Positions 8,388-17,310 of a DNA stretch of 64,000 nt are shown here, in pieces; the stretch's first letter is position 1, and each line of letters starts with the position of its first letter. Location: NCBI RefSeq assembly GCF_000220065.1, contig NZ_AFQU01000001.1:310001-374000 (forward strand), in the 5' to 3' direction. Made by a program: the position numbers and the translations under genes. The stretch comes from Streptococcus sp. oral taxon 056 str. F0418 (GTDB taxonomy: Bacteria > Bacillota > Bacilli > Lactobacillales > Streptococcaceae). The notes beneath the pieces were generated by a model. The model saw only the letters and a program-made list of their open reading frames with translations. It was not told the origin of the DNA and did no database searches.

Positions 8388-9392
8388 TTATTCAATTACT
8401 TGTCCAGCTTCTTTCAAAACATCATCTGGAATAGTAATTCCTAATTCTTTTGCGTTCTTCTTATTGACTACTGATTTACCTTTGTTAAAGATTTCAACAG
8501 CTGTTTCTGCTGGTTTTGCACCTTTCAGGATTTTAGCAGCCATTTTTCCTGTTGATACACCTAAGTCATGCTGATCAACAACTACTGATGCCAATCCGCC
8601 TTCTTCTACCATTGCTGTAGCGCTTGGATAAATTGGTTTTTTCGCATCTTTGTTACTAGATACCACTGTAGCAAAAGCTGATGCAATCGTATTGTCAATT
8701 GGAATCCAGATAGCATCTACTTTTCCAGTCATGACATTCATCGTTGAAGCAATTTCATTTGTAGACGGTACTGAGTATTCTTCTACTGTATAGCCAGCTT
8801 TTGTTGCTAAAGTCTTAAATTCTTCTACCTGTGTTTTAGAGTTATCTTCACTGCTAGAGTAGAGCACTCCGATTTTCTTCACATTTGGTGTTAATTTCTT
8901 GATTAAGTCCAATTGTTGAGAAGCAGGGTTGTGATCAGACACTCCTGTGATATTTCCACCTGGTTTTTCTAGATTTTTAACCAAGTTCGCCCCGATTGGG
9001 TCTGTAATTGCTCCCATCACAACCGGCTTATCTTTTGTAGCAGCAGCCAAACCTTGTGCTGATGGTGTTGCAATTCCAACTAAAACATCATTACCATTTG
9101 AAACCAACTGCTTGCTCATAGTAGCAACCTTGCTCTGATCACCTTCTGCATTCATAAAGTCGATTTTAACAGCATCGCCCTTGTAACCTTCTTCGGCTAG
9201 ACCTTCTTGAATCCCTTTGTAAATGAGATCAAGAGATGGGTGGCTGACAAATTGCAAGACTCCAATTTTCGCTGTTTTCTTATTTGTTGAAGGGGAAGCA
9301 TTCGTTCCTTTGTTGAAGCTAGAATAAACCACTGCTCCTCCTACCAAAACGACCAATGCTGCAAGAATTCCGACTAAACGTTTGTTTTTCAT
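8388..9392 (-). CDS. trpX: Tryptophan ABC transporter substrate-binding protein
   Basis: A 334-residue extracellular solute-binding protein of the ABC_sub_bind (TrpX) family. An N-terminal hydrophobic segment (GILAALVVLVGGAVVYSSF, residues 8-26) lacks a lipobox cysteine, so it is probably held as an uncleaved anchor or processed by signal peptidase I. The binding-protein core shows KIGVLQFVSHPSLD and GAITDPIGANLVKN. It is the first gene after a T-box leader with a tryptophan specifier, which supports tryptophan as ligand. In relatives trpX is followed directly by trpY and trpZ; here a terminator and a gtf relic intervene. Confidence 0.88.
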   Translation of the reverse strand: MKNKRLVGILAALVVLVGGAVVYSSFNKGTNASPSTNKKTAKIGVLQFVSHPSLDLIYKGIQEGLAEEGYKGDAVKIDFMNAEGDQSKVATMSKQLVSNGNDVLVGIATPSAQGLAAATKDKPVVMGAITDPIGANLVKNLEKPGGNITGVSDHNPASQQLDLIKKLTPNVKKIGVLYSSSEDNSKTQVEEFKTLATKAGYTVEEYSVPSTNEIASTMNVMTGKVDAIWIPIDNTIASAFATVVSSNKDAKKPIYPSATAMVEEGGLASVVVDQHDLGVSTGKMAAKILKGAKPAETAVEIFNKGKSVVNKKNAKELGITIPDDVLKEAGQVIE

Positions 9393-9780
9393 ATGATTTC
9401 TCCATTTCTTTTTTACATTTATTTCATCTATTCAATCCCTAGGGACGCCATCGTTTAAACATGGGTATCTCTCCTCTTTTCTTTAATAACAAACAAAAAA
9501 CCTCACACAGGTATCCTGTGTGAGGGCGTAGAACGCGGTGCCACCTCAATTATGGAAAAATATATAACTTTTCTCCACATCTCTATCTTGTCTATCAACA
9601 AGTTGCACGATAAGGTGTGCGGACCGAATTCTTATTGTTTCGAATTCACTATAAACTTTCAACCGTACCATACAGTAGAAAGTTCTTCAAATCATTAGCC
9701 CAATTTCGTAAAGATTGTTGCTTATTTCCACCAACCATAAGCTCGCTAAAAAACAAATTCATTTACTACTTCTCTAATTG
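9393..9780 (-). ncRNA. Tryptophan T-box leader of trpX
   Basis: On the minus strand the T-box sequence GAGGTGGCACCGCG lies at about 9534-9547. It is followed by a terminator with perfect 10-bp arms (CCTCACACAG/CTGTGTGAGG, 9501-9525) and TTTTTTG. The 5' part contains the stem I element GGTTGGTGGAAATAAGC. A TGG at 9700-9702, directly after the AAAT side of a helix opposite GAATTTG, fits a Trp specifier. Tryptophan starvation should therefore raise trpX expression. The specifier assignment is by manual folding. Confidence 0.85.
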
Positions 9781-9785
9781 TTCTT

Positions 9786-9814
9786 ATTTTAATTTTTTCC
9801 AGACAAGATGTCAA
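9786..9814 (-). promoter_or_regulatory. Promoter of the trpX T-box leader
   Basis: On the minus strand, TTGACA (9809-9814) and TAAAAT (9786-9791) are 17 bp apart. The -35 is a perfect consensus. From 9815 to 10160 I see only AT-rich sequence without a gene or clear structure. Confidence 0.8.
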
Positions 9815-10163
9815 GACTTTTTTTAAAATTTTTTGAAACGTTCGGATTTTGACATTCAAGCAAATTTCCAGGCTTTAGCATGGAGATAAGATAGTATCTT
9901 AAACAAAAGAGTCAAATCTGCTCTCCTTAACATTGCCATAGCATCTGCCTTTATAATAAAAAAAGAAAGAGTTATAATACTTCCTAATCACTCTATCTCA
10001 CGCATTTGATCGCATTGAATTAAAATATAATCTTCAAACATTCTAGCTCCATCTAGCTTTAAATTCCTTCTCACTACTATATTAACAATTTTCACATCAA
10101 AATCATTTAAAATTTTAAAAATTTTTGCCAAAAACTTTAGAAGCTTTTATGAGTATTTTTTGT

Positions 10164-10192
10164 TATAATTGTCTGTAGCAAATTTCAAGGAG
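10164..10192 (+). promoter_or_regulatory. Extended -10 promoter and ribosome site of rqcH/fbpA
   Basis: TGTTATAAT (10161-10169) is an extended -10 element with no good -35. A strong AAGGAG at 10187-10192 precedes the ATG at 10199, which marks the native start of the frameshifted gene that follows. Confidence 0.6.
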
Positions 10193-10198
10193 AAAAGC

Positions 10199-11847
10199 AT
10201 GTCTTTCGATGGATTTTTTTACACCACATAACAGAAGAGTTGCGCCATGAATTAGTAGGAGGCCGCATCCAAAAGATTAACCAGCCCTTTGATCAAGAAC
10301 TGGTTTTACAGATTCGTAGCAATCGCAAAAGCCATAAGCTCCTCCTATCAGCTCACTCAGTCTTTGGACGCGTCCAGCTGACAGAGACCACTTTTGAAAA
10401 CCCTGCTGTTCCCAATACCTTTATCATGGTCATGCGCAAATACCTGCAGGGTGCTGTCATTGAAGCGATCCAGCAGGTGGAAAATGATCGGATTTTGGAA
10501 ATCAGCGTTTCCAATAAGAATGAAATCGGAGATAGCGTAGCTGTGACTCTAGTCATCGAAATCATGGGAAAGCACAGCAACATCATTCTTTTAGATAAGG
10601 CTAGTGGTAAGATTATTGAAGCCATTAAACATGTTGGATTTTCGCAAAATAGCTATCGAACGATCCTGCCGGGCTCAACCTATGTCGCACCTCCTCAGAC
10701 TGGCAGTCTCAATCCTTTCACTGTGGGTGATGAAAAGCTCTTTGAAATCTTATATACTGAAGACTTAGAGCCCAAACGCCTGCAGCAAATTTTCCAGGGA
10801 TTGGGTCGGGATACAGCTACTGAACTCAGTGAACGACTGACAGCTGACAAGCTCAAAATTTTCCGAGTCTTCTTTGCCAGTCCAACTGAACCTAGCCTGA
10901 CCGAAAAATCCTTCTCTGCTCTGCTATTTTCCGACAGCAAGACCCAAATGTCCACGCTATCTGAGCTTTTGGACACTTTCTATAAGGACAAGGCTGAGCG
11001 AGATCGAGTCAACCAGCAGGCCAGCGAACTGATTCGCCGAGTAGAAAATGAGCTGGAAAAGAACCGAAAAAAGCTGGTCAAGCAAGAGGAAGAGCTCCTA
11101 GCAACGGAGAATGCAGAGGAATTCCGCCAAAAAGGGGAGCTTTTGACCACCTTTCTCCATCAGGTGCCCAACGACCAAGATCAGGTAGAGCTGGACAATT
11201 ACTACACAGGTGAGAAGATTATCATCTCGCTCGACAAGGCCCTGACCCCCAACCAAAATGCCCAGTGCTATTTCAAACGTTACCAGAAGCTCAAAGAAGC
11301 TGTCAAACACCTGACTGGCTTGATTGAGGAGACTCAAGCTACGATACTCTACCTTGAGAGTGTGGAAACAGTCCTTGCTCAAGCAAGTCTGACTGAGATT
11401 GCGGAAATCCGAGAGGAACTAATCCAGACTGGCTTTATCCGCCGGCGTCAGAGAGAAAAAATCCAAAAAAGACAGAAACCGGAAAAATATCTGGCCAGTG
11501 ATGGTCAAACCATTATCCTGGTTGGTCGTAACAACCTACAAAATGATGAGCTGACTTTTAAGATGGCTAAAAAAGATGAGCTTTGGTTTCACGCCAAGGA
11601 TATTCCAGGTAGTCACGTGGTCATCACTGGCAATCTCCAACCTAGCGATGAGATCAAAACAGATGCTGCCGAGCTAGCTGCCTTCTTCTCCAAGGCTAGG
11701 CTCTCCAATCTTGTTCAAGTAGACATGATTGAGATTAAAAAATTAAATAAACCCACTGGTGGCAAGCCAGGATTCGTCACCTATACAGGCCAGAAAACCC
11801 TACGCGTCACACCAGATGAAGAAAAAATCAAGAGTATGAAAATATAA
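10199..11847 (+). pseudogene. rqcH: RqcH/FbpA/PavA-type NFACT protein, apparent -1 frameshift at codons 6-8
   Basis: An NFACT family protein: the RqcH subunit of ribosome quality control that adds C-terminal alanine tails, known in streptococci as the fibronectin-binding protein PavA/FbpA. The NFACT-N domain, central coiled-coil (about residues 270-400) and NFACT-R domain (ELWFHAKDIPGSHVVI) are all present. The native ATG at 10199 has a strong ribosome site, but its frame stops after ten codons. Adding one T to the T7 run at 10214-10220 restores the family N-terminus MSFDGFFLHH and joins the rest. A TTG at 10240 opens the long frame but loses 15 conserved residues and has a poor ribosome site. 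This may be a sequencing error, a slippage-prone tract, or a real mutation. Confidence 0.85.
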
Positions 11848-11851
11848 TAAA

Positions 11852-11937
11852 AGCTGAGGCAAAATAAACAGTACCTCAAATGTTAGACAAAAAATCTAAC
11901 TTTGGTGTACTGATTAACTCGCCTCAGCTTCTTTTTC
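11852..11937. terminator. Bidirectional terminator with nested inverted repeat
   Basis: AAGCTGAGGC (about 11853-11862) pairs with GCCTCAGCTT, followed by CTTTTTCT on the plus strand; the minus strand also ends in a T-rich tract. Nested inside are CAGTAC/GTACTG arms and a GTTAGA/TCTAAC hairpin. The inner 45 bp resemble the hairpin at the left end of the IS3-family element near 44877. It separates convergent rqcH and the TPR gene. Confidence 0.7.
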
Positions 11938-12015
11938 TAATACAAAAAACTTTTTCAAGTCGGTGTTTCAACAATCCATTGTCATTGAAACTTTTTTAAT
12001 TTCTTCACTTTTGGC

Positions 12016-13248
12016 TTATTCTAATTGCTCCAGTAATTCCTGCATAGAGCCATCATCTGGTACTAGAGTTAAATAATGCTCAGCTTCTTTCTTTGCTGCT
12101 TCAAAATCTCCGCACTCACGTAAAAGATAGATATACTCTTCTAAAAATTCAGGATTATCTCGTAGATCTTTATGTAATTCCTCATAAAGTGCCTGAGCTT
12201 TTTCTAACTTTTCCAATGCTTGATAACTTCGAGAGATGTTCCAACGTGTCAAAACATTATCCCATTCCTGATTATTTAAAGCTAAAATATCCTCGTAGCG
12301 TTCCTTTTCCAAATATAGGTTGGTCAGTCGTAAGGCAATTTCTTCCAAGTCATCCGCAACTTCCCGTGCTTCTAAAAGATAATGTTCAGCTTGCTTCATA
12401 TCGTGTAATTCATAGGAAAGCTGAGAGGCTAATAGAAAAAGCTGAGTGTCAAAAGGATTTTTAGATAGCCCCTGCTTTGCCATGGATAGGGCTGCATCAA
12501 CCTGATGCTCCTCATGTAGAGACAAGGCATAAACGTACTCATACCCCTCGAAATCAGGAGACATTGTGTCCAACTGTTTGAAATAAAGATTAGCTTTCTG
12601 ATATTCTCCCTGATCATATAAGATGGTTGCTAATTCAAAAACAGTTGCCTCATCGTACTCCAATTCAATAGCCTTCTCTAAAAATTCAATCGCTACTTCA
12701 AATTTTCCTAAATGAGTATAGGACATACCGATTCGCTGATAGGTAGACACTCCTGTCTGCTCATAAATAGCACGATTATCTAAGCTGGCATACTCTTTGA
12801 TTGCTTGAGAGAAATTTCCTAATTCGACATCTACTTCAGCTAATCCAAAAGTAATGAGCGGTTCATCACTTAGCTGGCTTGCCTCAGCTAATTTCTCACG
12901 AGCAACATCTGGTAAACCTTCCATCTGATAAAGATCAGCCTTGACCAATAAAGCGTGGATATACCATGGGCTTTCTGGACTAATTTCCTCTAGATAAGAA
13001 AAGGCCTCTTCCAAATCTCCATCCTCATTAGCGATTGCTGCCAAACTTAAATTGACTTGTGGATAAAGAGAAGCTAGCTTCTTATAGATTTGCTTGGCTT
13101 GTATAAAAAATCCAATATTTTCTAGGTATTCTGCTAAGTCTAATAAAACTTCATCGCTATCCTCTAGAAGCGCTTTTTCAAAGAAATGCTCTGCTTGTGT
13201 CAGATCTTGTGCTTCGATTGCTGTTAACATTTTTTCACTATTGTTCAC
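12016..13248 (-). CDS. Tetratricopeptide repeat protein
   Basis: About 410 residues made almost entirely of TPR-like helix pairs (for example EQTGVSTYQRIGMSYTHLGK, LATILYDQGEYQKANLYFKQ and NISRSYQALEKLEKAQALYE). No signal peptide or catalytic domain is visible, so it is probably a cytoplasmic scaffold or adaptor of unknown partner. The favoured start is GTG 13248 (then NNSEKMLTA) with GAGGG upstream; a GTG three codons earlier is also possible. The start overlaps the 3' end of the AI-2E-type permease gene by about 10 nt, so the two are translationally coupled. Confidence 0.85.
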   Translation of the reverse strand: MNNSEKMLTAIEAQDLTQAEHFFEKALLEDSDEVLLDLAEYLENIGFFIQAKQIYKKLASLYPQVNLSLAAIANEDGDLEEAFSYLEEISPESPWYIHALLVKADLYQMEGLPDVAREKLAEASQLSDEPLITFGLAEVDVELGNFSQAIKEYASLDNRAIYEQTGVSTYQRIGMSYTHLGKFEVAIEFLEKAIELEYDEATVFELATILYDQGEYQKANLYFKQLDTMSPDFEGYEYVYALSLHEEHQVDAALSMAKQGLSKNPFDTQLFLLASQLSYELHDMKQAEHYLLEAREVADDLEEIALRLTNLYLEKERYEDILALNNQEWDNVLTRWNISRSYQALEKLEKAQALYEELHKDLRDNPEFLEEYIYLLRECGDFEAAKKEAEHYLTLVPDDGSMQELLEQLE

Positions 13249-14403
13249 TAGCTTCACCCTCTAGTTCATCACCATATAACCCACTAACTACTGTATACCA
13301 TTTAAAGATAGCAGCAATCACCACTTTTGCCGATGCATAAACCGGAATTCCCAGCAATACGCCCCAAATTCCAAACATAGATCCAGAAGTCAAAAGGACA
13401 AATAAAATTGTAATCGGATGAATACTTAATTGGCTTCCCAAAATTAGTGGTGATACAAAGCGTCCCTCAATCGTTTGCTCTACAATAAAAACAACAATGA
13501 CTTTTAAAAGCATAACTGGACCTGCAATCAATCCCAAGATTAAAGCTGGAAGCATGGCCAAAAAACTACCTAAATAAGGAACTAAATTTAGTACTCCTGC
13601 TACTACGGCAAGCGTCACACCATATCGTAGTCCAATGATTTTAAAGAAAATCATAAACATAAATGCCACAATAATCGCTACAGTTATTTGTCCGCGAACA
13701 TAATTTGCCAACTGACTATTCACATCTGTTAAAATTTGACCGACAGGTTCTCGTAATTTCTTTGGCAAAAACTGAGTCATATATCCCTTTAAATGTTTGC
13801 CATCACGCAAAAGATAGAACAGAATAAAAGGCATGATAATGACCGCAACAACAATTTGTGATGCCGCACTAACAAAGCTACTTGCCCAATTAACCGCACG
13901 AGTAGAAAAACTGCTAGCCCATGTTGTAAGCTGAGAAGAAACATTTTCAGTTACTTGCTCAATTTGCGGGCGAAACTGCTCTGACAGACGACTATCCAAT
14001 AAATCGTTCAGGACTTTTTCAGCTTGTTTTAAATAAGTCGGCATATTTTTAAAAAAGCTAACAATCTGAGCCTGAAGGTTTGGAATAGCAACTGCTAATC
14101 CCCAAATCAAAAGCAAAGTAATCAAAACAAACACAATAGTAATGGCTACTAGGCGATTTATCTTGTATTTTTCCAGCAAGTCTACTAAGGGATTAAGCAG
14201 ATAATAAAGTAAGCCTGCTAGAATAACTGGCAACATAATAACTGAAACAAATTCTACAACTGGTGTAAAAATAAAACTGATTTTACTTAAAACCAGAATA
14301 TTTAATCCAATCAATAAGCACACTAAAAAACAGTAATCGCTTTATTATCTAAAAACCATTTAAAAAACCAACTCATCGAAAATTCTTTCTCTTGTGATTT
14401 CAT
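13238..14403 (-). pseudogene. AI-2E family transporter (YdbI/PerM type), apparent -1 frameshift near the N-terminus
   Basis: A polytopic membrane protein of the AI-2E exporter/PerM family with about seven hydrophobic segments; the motif VPYLGSFLAMLPALILGLIAG is typical. The long frame starts at a GTG (14323) with no ribosome site. A better start is ATG 14403, preceded by AAAAGGAG, giving MKSQEKEFSMSWFFKWFLDNKAITVF and then a stop. One extra T in the T6 run (plus-strand A6 at 14325-14330) fuses this peptide to CLLIGLNILVLSK, as in relatives. It is co-transcribed with the downstream TPR gene. The substrate is unknown in streptococci. The frameshift may be an assembly error. Confidence 0.8.
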
Positions 14404-14476
14404 TTCTCGCTCCTTTTATTTCATTCTTCTTATTGTAGCATTTTTTATAGGAAAATTCCTGTCAAAACTTACAGTC

Positions 14477-14656
14477 AAAAAGAGAGTGGGACAGAAATTG
14501 GTAATTCATTAGAATTCGATTTCATCGTCCCACCTCCGCACAGTTGAGTAGGGCTGTAAAAGCTGATGAAATCAGCGTAGTAGAGCCCACTCAACCACTG
14601 CGTCTTGCTCGACAATCCAAAGACAATTTAGAGGCTAGGACTTTTGTCCCAGCCTC
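14477..14656 (+). repeat. 180-bp structured repeat, family A, copy 1
   Basis: Starts AAAAGAGAGTGGGACAG and ends in GTCCCAGCCTC. It has three consecutive stem-loops: GTGGGAC...GTCCCAC with inner GAAAT/ATTTC-type pairing; GTTGAGT-GGGCT...AGCCC-CTCAAC enclosing GCTGAT/ATCAGC; and GAGGCT-GGAC...GTCC-AGCCTC. The copy lies between the flavodoxin stop (34 bp away) and the permease start. Near-identical copies are at 28580, 52039 (inverted) and 56128. Confidence 0.9.
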
Positions 14657-14689
14657 ATCGTAATCTAGTATTTAACAAATATTTCAAGA

Positions 14690-15136
14690 TCATTCACTGA
14701 CTTTAGCAGCTAAAGTTTCAGCAAAATTTTCTAAGTTTTCGATATCTTGTTCTTCTGCAGCTAGATCAACTTTGACACTTTCAGCACCTTTTTCTGCACC
14801 AGTCGATGCAAAAACTGCGTCAAAATCATCCACCGCTTTACAAAATTCATCGTAAAATGTATCGCCTGATCCTACAACGCCATATACTTTTCCTGAAAGA
14901 TCAAGGCCTGCCAAATCCTCGTAAAAATCCATGATTTCATCTGGTAAATCACCATCACCATAAGTATAAGTTGCTACGATAGCAAGATCTGCTTCCAAGA
15001 AATCTTCGGCTTCAACTGTTGTACACTCATCTACATCAACATCCAAGCCTTTCTCTCTTAATTTATCTGCTACAATATCAGCAATTTCCTCTGTATTTCC
15101 TGTCATACTTGCAAATACAATCTTTGCTAAAGCCAT
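14690..15136 (-). CDS. Flavodoxin
   Basis: A 148-residue FMN-binding electron carrier. The phosphate-binding loop SMTGNTEEIAD (about residues 9-19) and the FMN-stacking regions TYTYGDGDLPDE and GSGDTFYDEFCKAVDDF are all present, and the protein is strongly acidic, as is usual. I choose ATG 15136 (MALAKIVFA) because GGAGG precedes it by the right distance; an upstream in-frame ATG at 15166 would add a non-conserved decapeptide. It is a single gene with its own promoter, divergent from the DHH phosphodiesterase, and is followed by a family A repeat that probably acts as its terminator. Confidence 0.93.
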   Translation of the reverse strand: MALAKIVFASMTGNTEEIADIVADKLREKGLDVDVDECTTVEAEDFLEADLAIVATYTYGDGDLPDEIMDFYEDLAGLDLSGKVYGVVGSGDTFYDEFCKAVDDFDAVFASTGAEKGAESVKVDLAAEEQDIENLENFAETLAAKVSE

Positions 15137-15250
15137 AATTTCCTCCAAAATATCTTCTATTCTCAATTATAGCATATATTTTTCATTTTAAAAATAGAAA
15201 TCTTGTGTTACAATAAAACAATAACTTTAAGCTAAAAACCTGAGGTATTT

Positions 15251-16195
15251 ATGTTCATTCACCAGCAAATTTTACAAAAAATTAAAGAATACAAAACCAT
15301 CATCATTCATCGGCACGTCAATCCTGATCCTGATGCGTTAGGAAGCCAAGTGGGATTGCAAAAGCTACTACAACTCAATTTCCCCGAAAAGACTATCAAA
15401 GTAACTGGATATGACGAACCAACATTGACTTGGTTAGCAGAAATGGATGAGGTCACTGAAGAAGACTATCATCAAGCCCTCGTAATCGTCTGTGATACTG
15501 CCAATACTGCTCGTATTGACGACAATCGCTATACAAATGGATCTTATCTGATTAAAATCGACCATCATCCTAATGATGATATTTATGGCGACTTGGCTTG
15601 GGTCGATACCAATTCCAGTAGTACTTGTGAATTAATTACCCTTTTCGCTCTAGAAAACCATTTAAAAATGAATGCTTATATTGCTAAGCTTCTCTATGCT
15701 GGAATTGTCGGAGACACAGGTAGATTCCTCTACCCGGCTACCACTGTTCGAACATTTAAAGTAGCCAGTCACTTAAGAGAATATCCTTTTGACTTTGCTA
15801 CTTTAGCTCGGAAAATGGATTCATTTAGCTATAAGATTGCCAAGCTACAAGCCTACATCTACGACCATCTAGATCTTGATGAAAGCGGAGTTGCACGTGT
15901 CATCATTACCCAGGACCTACTCAAAATTTACAATCTTACAGATGCAGAGACCGCTGAGATCGTCTCAACGCCAGGTAAGATCGAAGATGTCAAAATCTGG
16001 GGAATTTTTGTTGAGCAAGAAGCTGGCCATTATCGTGTCCGGTTACGAAGCAAGTTTATCCCAATCAATGAAATCGCCAAAAAGCATCATGGTGGGGGGC
16101 ACCCATTAGCTAGCGGTGCCAACTCTTACTCATTAGAAGAAAACGAAGCAATCTATCAAGAATTAAAAAAATTAGCTAAAAAGCAAAGAAAATAA
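15251..16195 (+). CDS. DHH/DHHA1 phosphodiesterase (NrnA/Pde2 type)
   Basis: A 314-residue soluble phosphoesterase. The DHH domain shows HVNPDPDALGSQ (about residues 20-31), CDTANTARIDD and the DHH motif itself in KIDHHPNDD. The C-terminal DHHA1 domain carries the GGGHPLASGA substrate loop. Stand-alone members degrade nanoRNA and pAp, and in streptococci the Pde2 enzyme hydrolyses pApA to AMP in c-di-AMP turnover. Which activity dominates here cannot be read from the sequence. The ATG at 15251 follows a weak CTGAGG site. It is monocistronic or reads into rpmE. Confidence 0.9.
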   Translation: MFIHQQILQKIKEYKTIIIHRHVNPDPDALGSQVGLQKLLQLNFPEKTIKVTGYDEPTLTWLAEMDEVTEEDYHQALVIVCDTANTARIDDNRYTNGSYLIKIDHHPNDDIYGDLAWVDTNSSSTCELITLFALENHLKMNAYIAKLLYAGIVGDTGRFLYPATTVRTFKVASHLREYPFDFATLARKMDSFSYKIAKLQAYIYDHLDLDESGVARVIITQDLLKIYNLTDAETAEIVSTPGKIEDVKIWGIFVEQEAGHYRVRLRSKFIPINEIAKKHHGGGHPLASGANSYSLEENEAIYQELKKLAKKQRK

Positions 16196-16249
16196 TTGAA
16201 AATACTTGTCAAGACAAGTAAAATTTGGTAAACTATCAAAGTAACTAAT

Positions 16250-16273
16250 CTATGGCTCGCAAAGAGTCCATGG
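16250..16273 (+). promoter_or_regulatory. Hairpin in the rpmE2 leader
   Basis: A bulged stem of ATGG-CTC against GAG-T-CCAT with a GCAAA loop lies about 20 nt before the rpmE2 start codon, and a second short stem (CTTGTC/GACAAG) lies near 16208. An autogenous L31 control site is possible but no known Rfam class is recognised. Confidence 0.3.
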
Positions 16274-16292
16274 CAGAAAGGAAATTTTTAAA

Positions 16293-16535
16293 ATGAGAAA
16301 AGATATTCATCCAGAATACCGCCCTGTTGTCTTCATGGATACTTCAACTGGTTACCAGTTCCTTAGTGGTTCTACTAAACGTTCAAATGAAACAGTTGAA
16401 TTTGAAGGGGAAACTTACCCATTGATCCGTGTGGAAATTTCATCAGACTCACACCCATTCTATACTGGACGTCAAAAGTTCACTCAAGCAGATGGACGTG
16501 TGGATCGCTTCAACAAAAAATACGGTCTCAAATAA
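16293..16535 (+). CDS. rpmE2: 50S ribosomal protein L31 type B
   Basis: An 80-residue bL31 of the cysteine-free type: it begins [14 protein letters not shown] and contains [13 protein letters not shown], with no CxxC zinc pair. Such C-minus paralogues need no zinc and in some bacteria replace the zinc form under zinc limitation. AGAAAGGA lies before the ATG. It is followed by a strong terminator at 16572, so it is a single-gene unit. Confidence 0.97.
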   Translation: MRKDIHPEYRPVVFMDTSTGYQFLSGSTKRSNETVEFEGETYPLIRVEISSDSHPFYTGRQKFTQADGRVDRFNKKYGLK

Positions 16536-16571
16536 TCAACCGCATTTATTGTTTAAAAACATTGAATCAAA

Positions 16572-16605
16572 GCCTTTTCCGAGAAATCAGAATTGGCTTT
16601 TTTTG
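16572..16605 (+). terminator. Terminator of rpmE2
   Basis: AAAGCC and GGCTTT arms with an imperfect middle are followed by a run of seven T's on the plus strand. Confidence 0.75.
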
Positions 16606-16617
16606 TTGCTCAAATAG

Positions 16618-16645
16618 AAAAAAGGAGAGCAAGTGTCTCCTTCTA
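16618..16645 (-). terminator. Terminator of the cupin-rhaM operon
   Basis: On the minus strand, GGAGA and TCTCC arms around CACTTGC are followed by TTTTTTCTATTT, just after the rhaM stop. Confidence 0.65.
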
Positions 16646-16652
16646 TTCGTGA

Positions 16653-16964
16653 TCATAATTCAAACACTTGAGGAAGCTCATGACTGACTGGTGATTTATC
16701 TGGGTTGGTTTCCATGATTGGTTCCATAAATTCCCACCATCTCTGATTAATCTCTGTCTTTGTTATTTGCTTCCATAGTTCCTCATTCTCAATCTCTGCA
16801 TAAGCAAACAAGAAACTAGTCTCCTTATCAAGAAAAATAGAATAAGAGATTACTCCATGCTCTTTGAGCATTTGGCGCATTTCTGGCCAAAGCTCTTTAT
16901 GACGCTTTTCATATTCAGCGTGTTGATCAGGGAAAACTTTCATTCGAAATGCTTTTTTGATCAT
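16653..16964 (-). CDS. rhaM: L-rhamnose mutarotase
   Basis: A 103-residue ferredoxin-like mutarotase of the RhaM/YiiL family, which interconverts alpha and beta L-rhamnose anomers. Visible signatures are the N-terminal AFRMKVFPDQHAEYEKRHKELWPEM, with its active-site His and Lys, and the C-terminal WWEFMEPIM. Length is normal for the family. No rhamnose isomerase, kinase or aldolase is visible in the window. It lies 14 bp after a cupin gene in the same direction, which implies joint expression. It may act on a related sugar in place of dietary rhamnose. Confidence 0.88.
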   Translation of the reverse strand: MIKKAFRMKVFPDQHAEYEKRHKELWPEMRQMLKEHGVISYSIFLDKETSFLFAYAEIENEELWKQITKTEINQRWWEFMEPIMETNPDKSPVSHELPQVFEL

Positions 16965-16978
16965 AGGCTCATCTCCTT

Positions 16979-17269
16979 TTAATAGGTCAACTGTTGAATA
17001 ACCAATACATGGCTTTCTTCAACTCCATAAAGACTGTGCAATTCATTTGGCTCCATCGTTAAAAATGTTCCAGGAAGCATCTGAACAGTTTCACCTAATG
17101 CAGTGAAATCAACTTTCCCTTCTAAGCAAACTACAGTGACCAACGCATCAGCTTTATGTTCAGGAATTTGTTTTCCTTTTGCTAAATGCAAGTGCCGAAT
17201 CAAACGACCTGTTTCTTCAACTGGTGTTTCGACGACATCAATCGTCCGATCAATCGCATAAAACTTCAT
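16979..17269 (-). CDS. Small cupin-domain protein
   Basis: A 96-residue single-domain beta-barrel protein. The cupin pattern appears in RHLHLAKGKQIPEHKADALVTVVCLEGKVDF and in the second motif PGTFLTMEPNELHSLYGVE, which retains a histidine for metal. No catalytic assignment can be made. It is transcribed with rhaM 14 bp downstream, so a role in sugar or small-molecule handling is a guess. The ATG at 17269 follows AAGGAGG. Confidence 0.8.
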   Translation of the reverse strand: MKFYAIDRTIDVVETPVEETGRLIRHLHLAKGKQIPEHKADALVTVVCLEGKVDFTALGETVQMLPGTFLTMEPNELHSLYGVEESHVLVIQQLTY

Positions 17270-17310
17270 AAGAGTGTCCTCCTTAATATAATGTATTAAT
17301 TTTGTATCCT

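Noticed and set aside
14477..14656. Pneumococcal-type BOX or RUP elements
   Set aside because: The boxA/boxB/boxC sequence I know is not present, and the length and hairpin layout differ.
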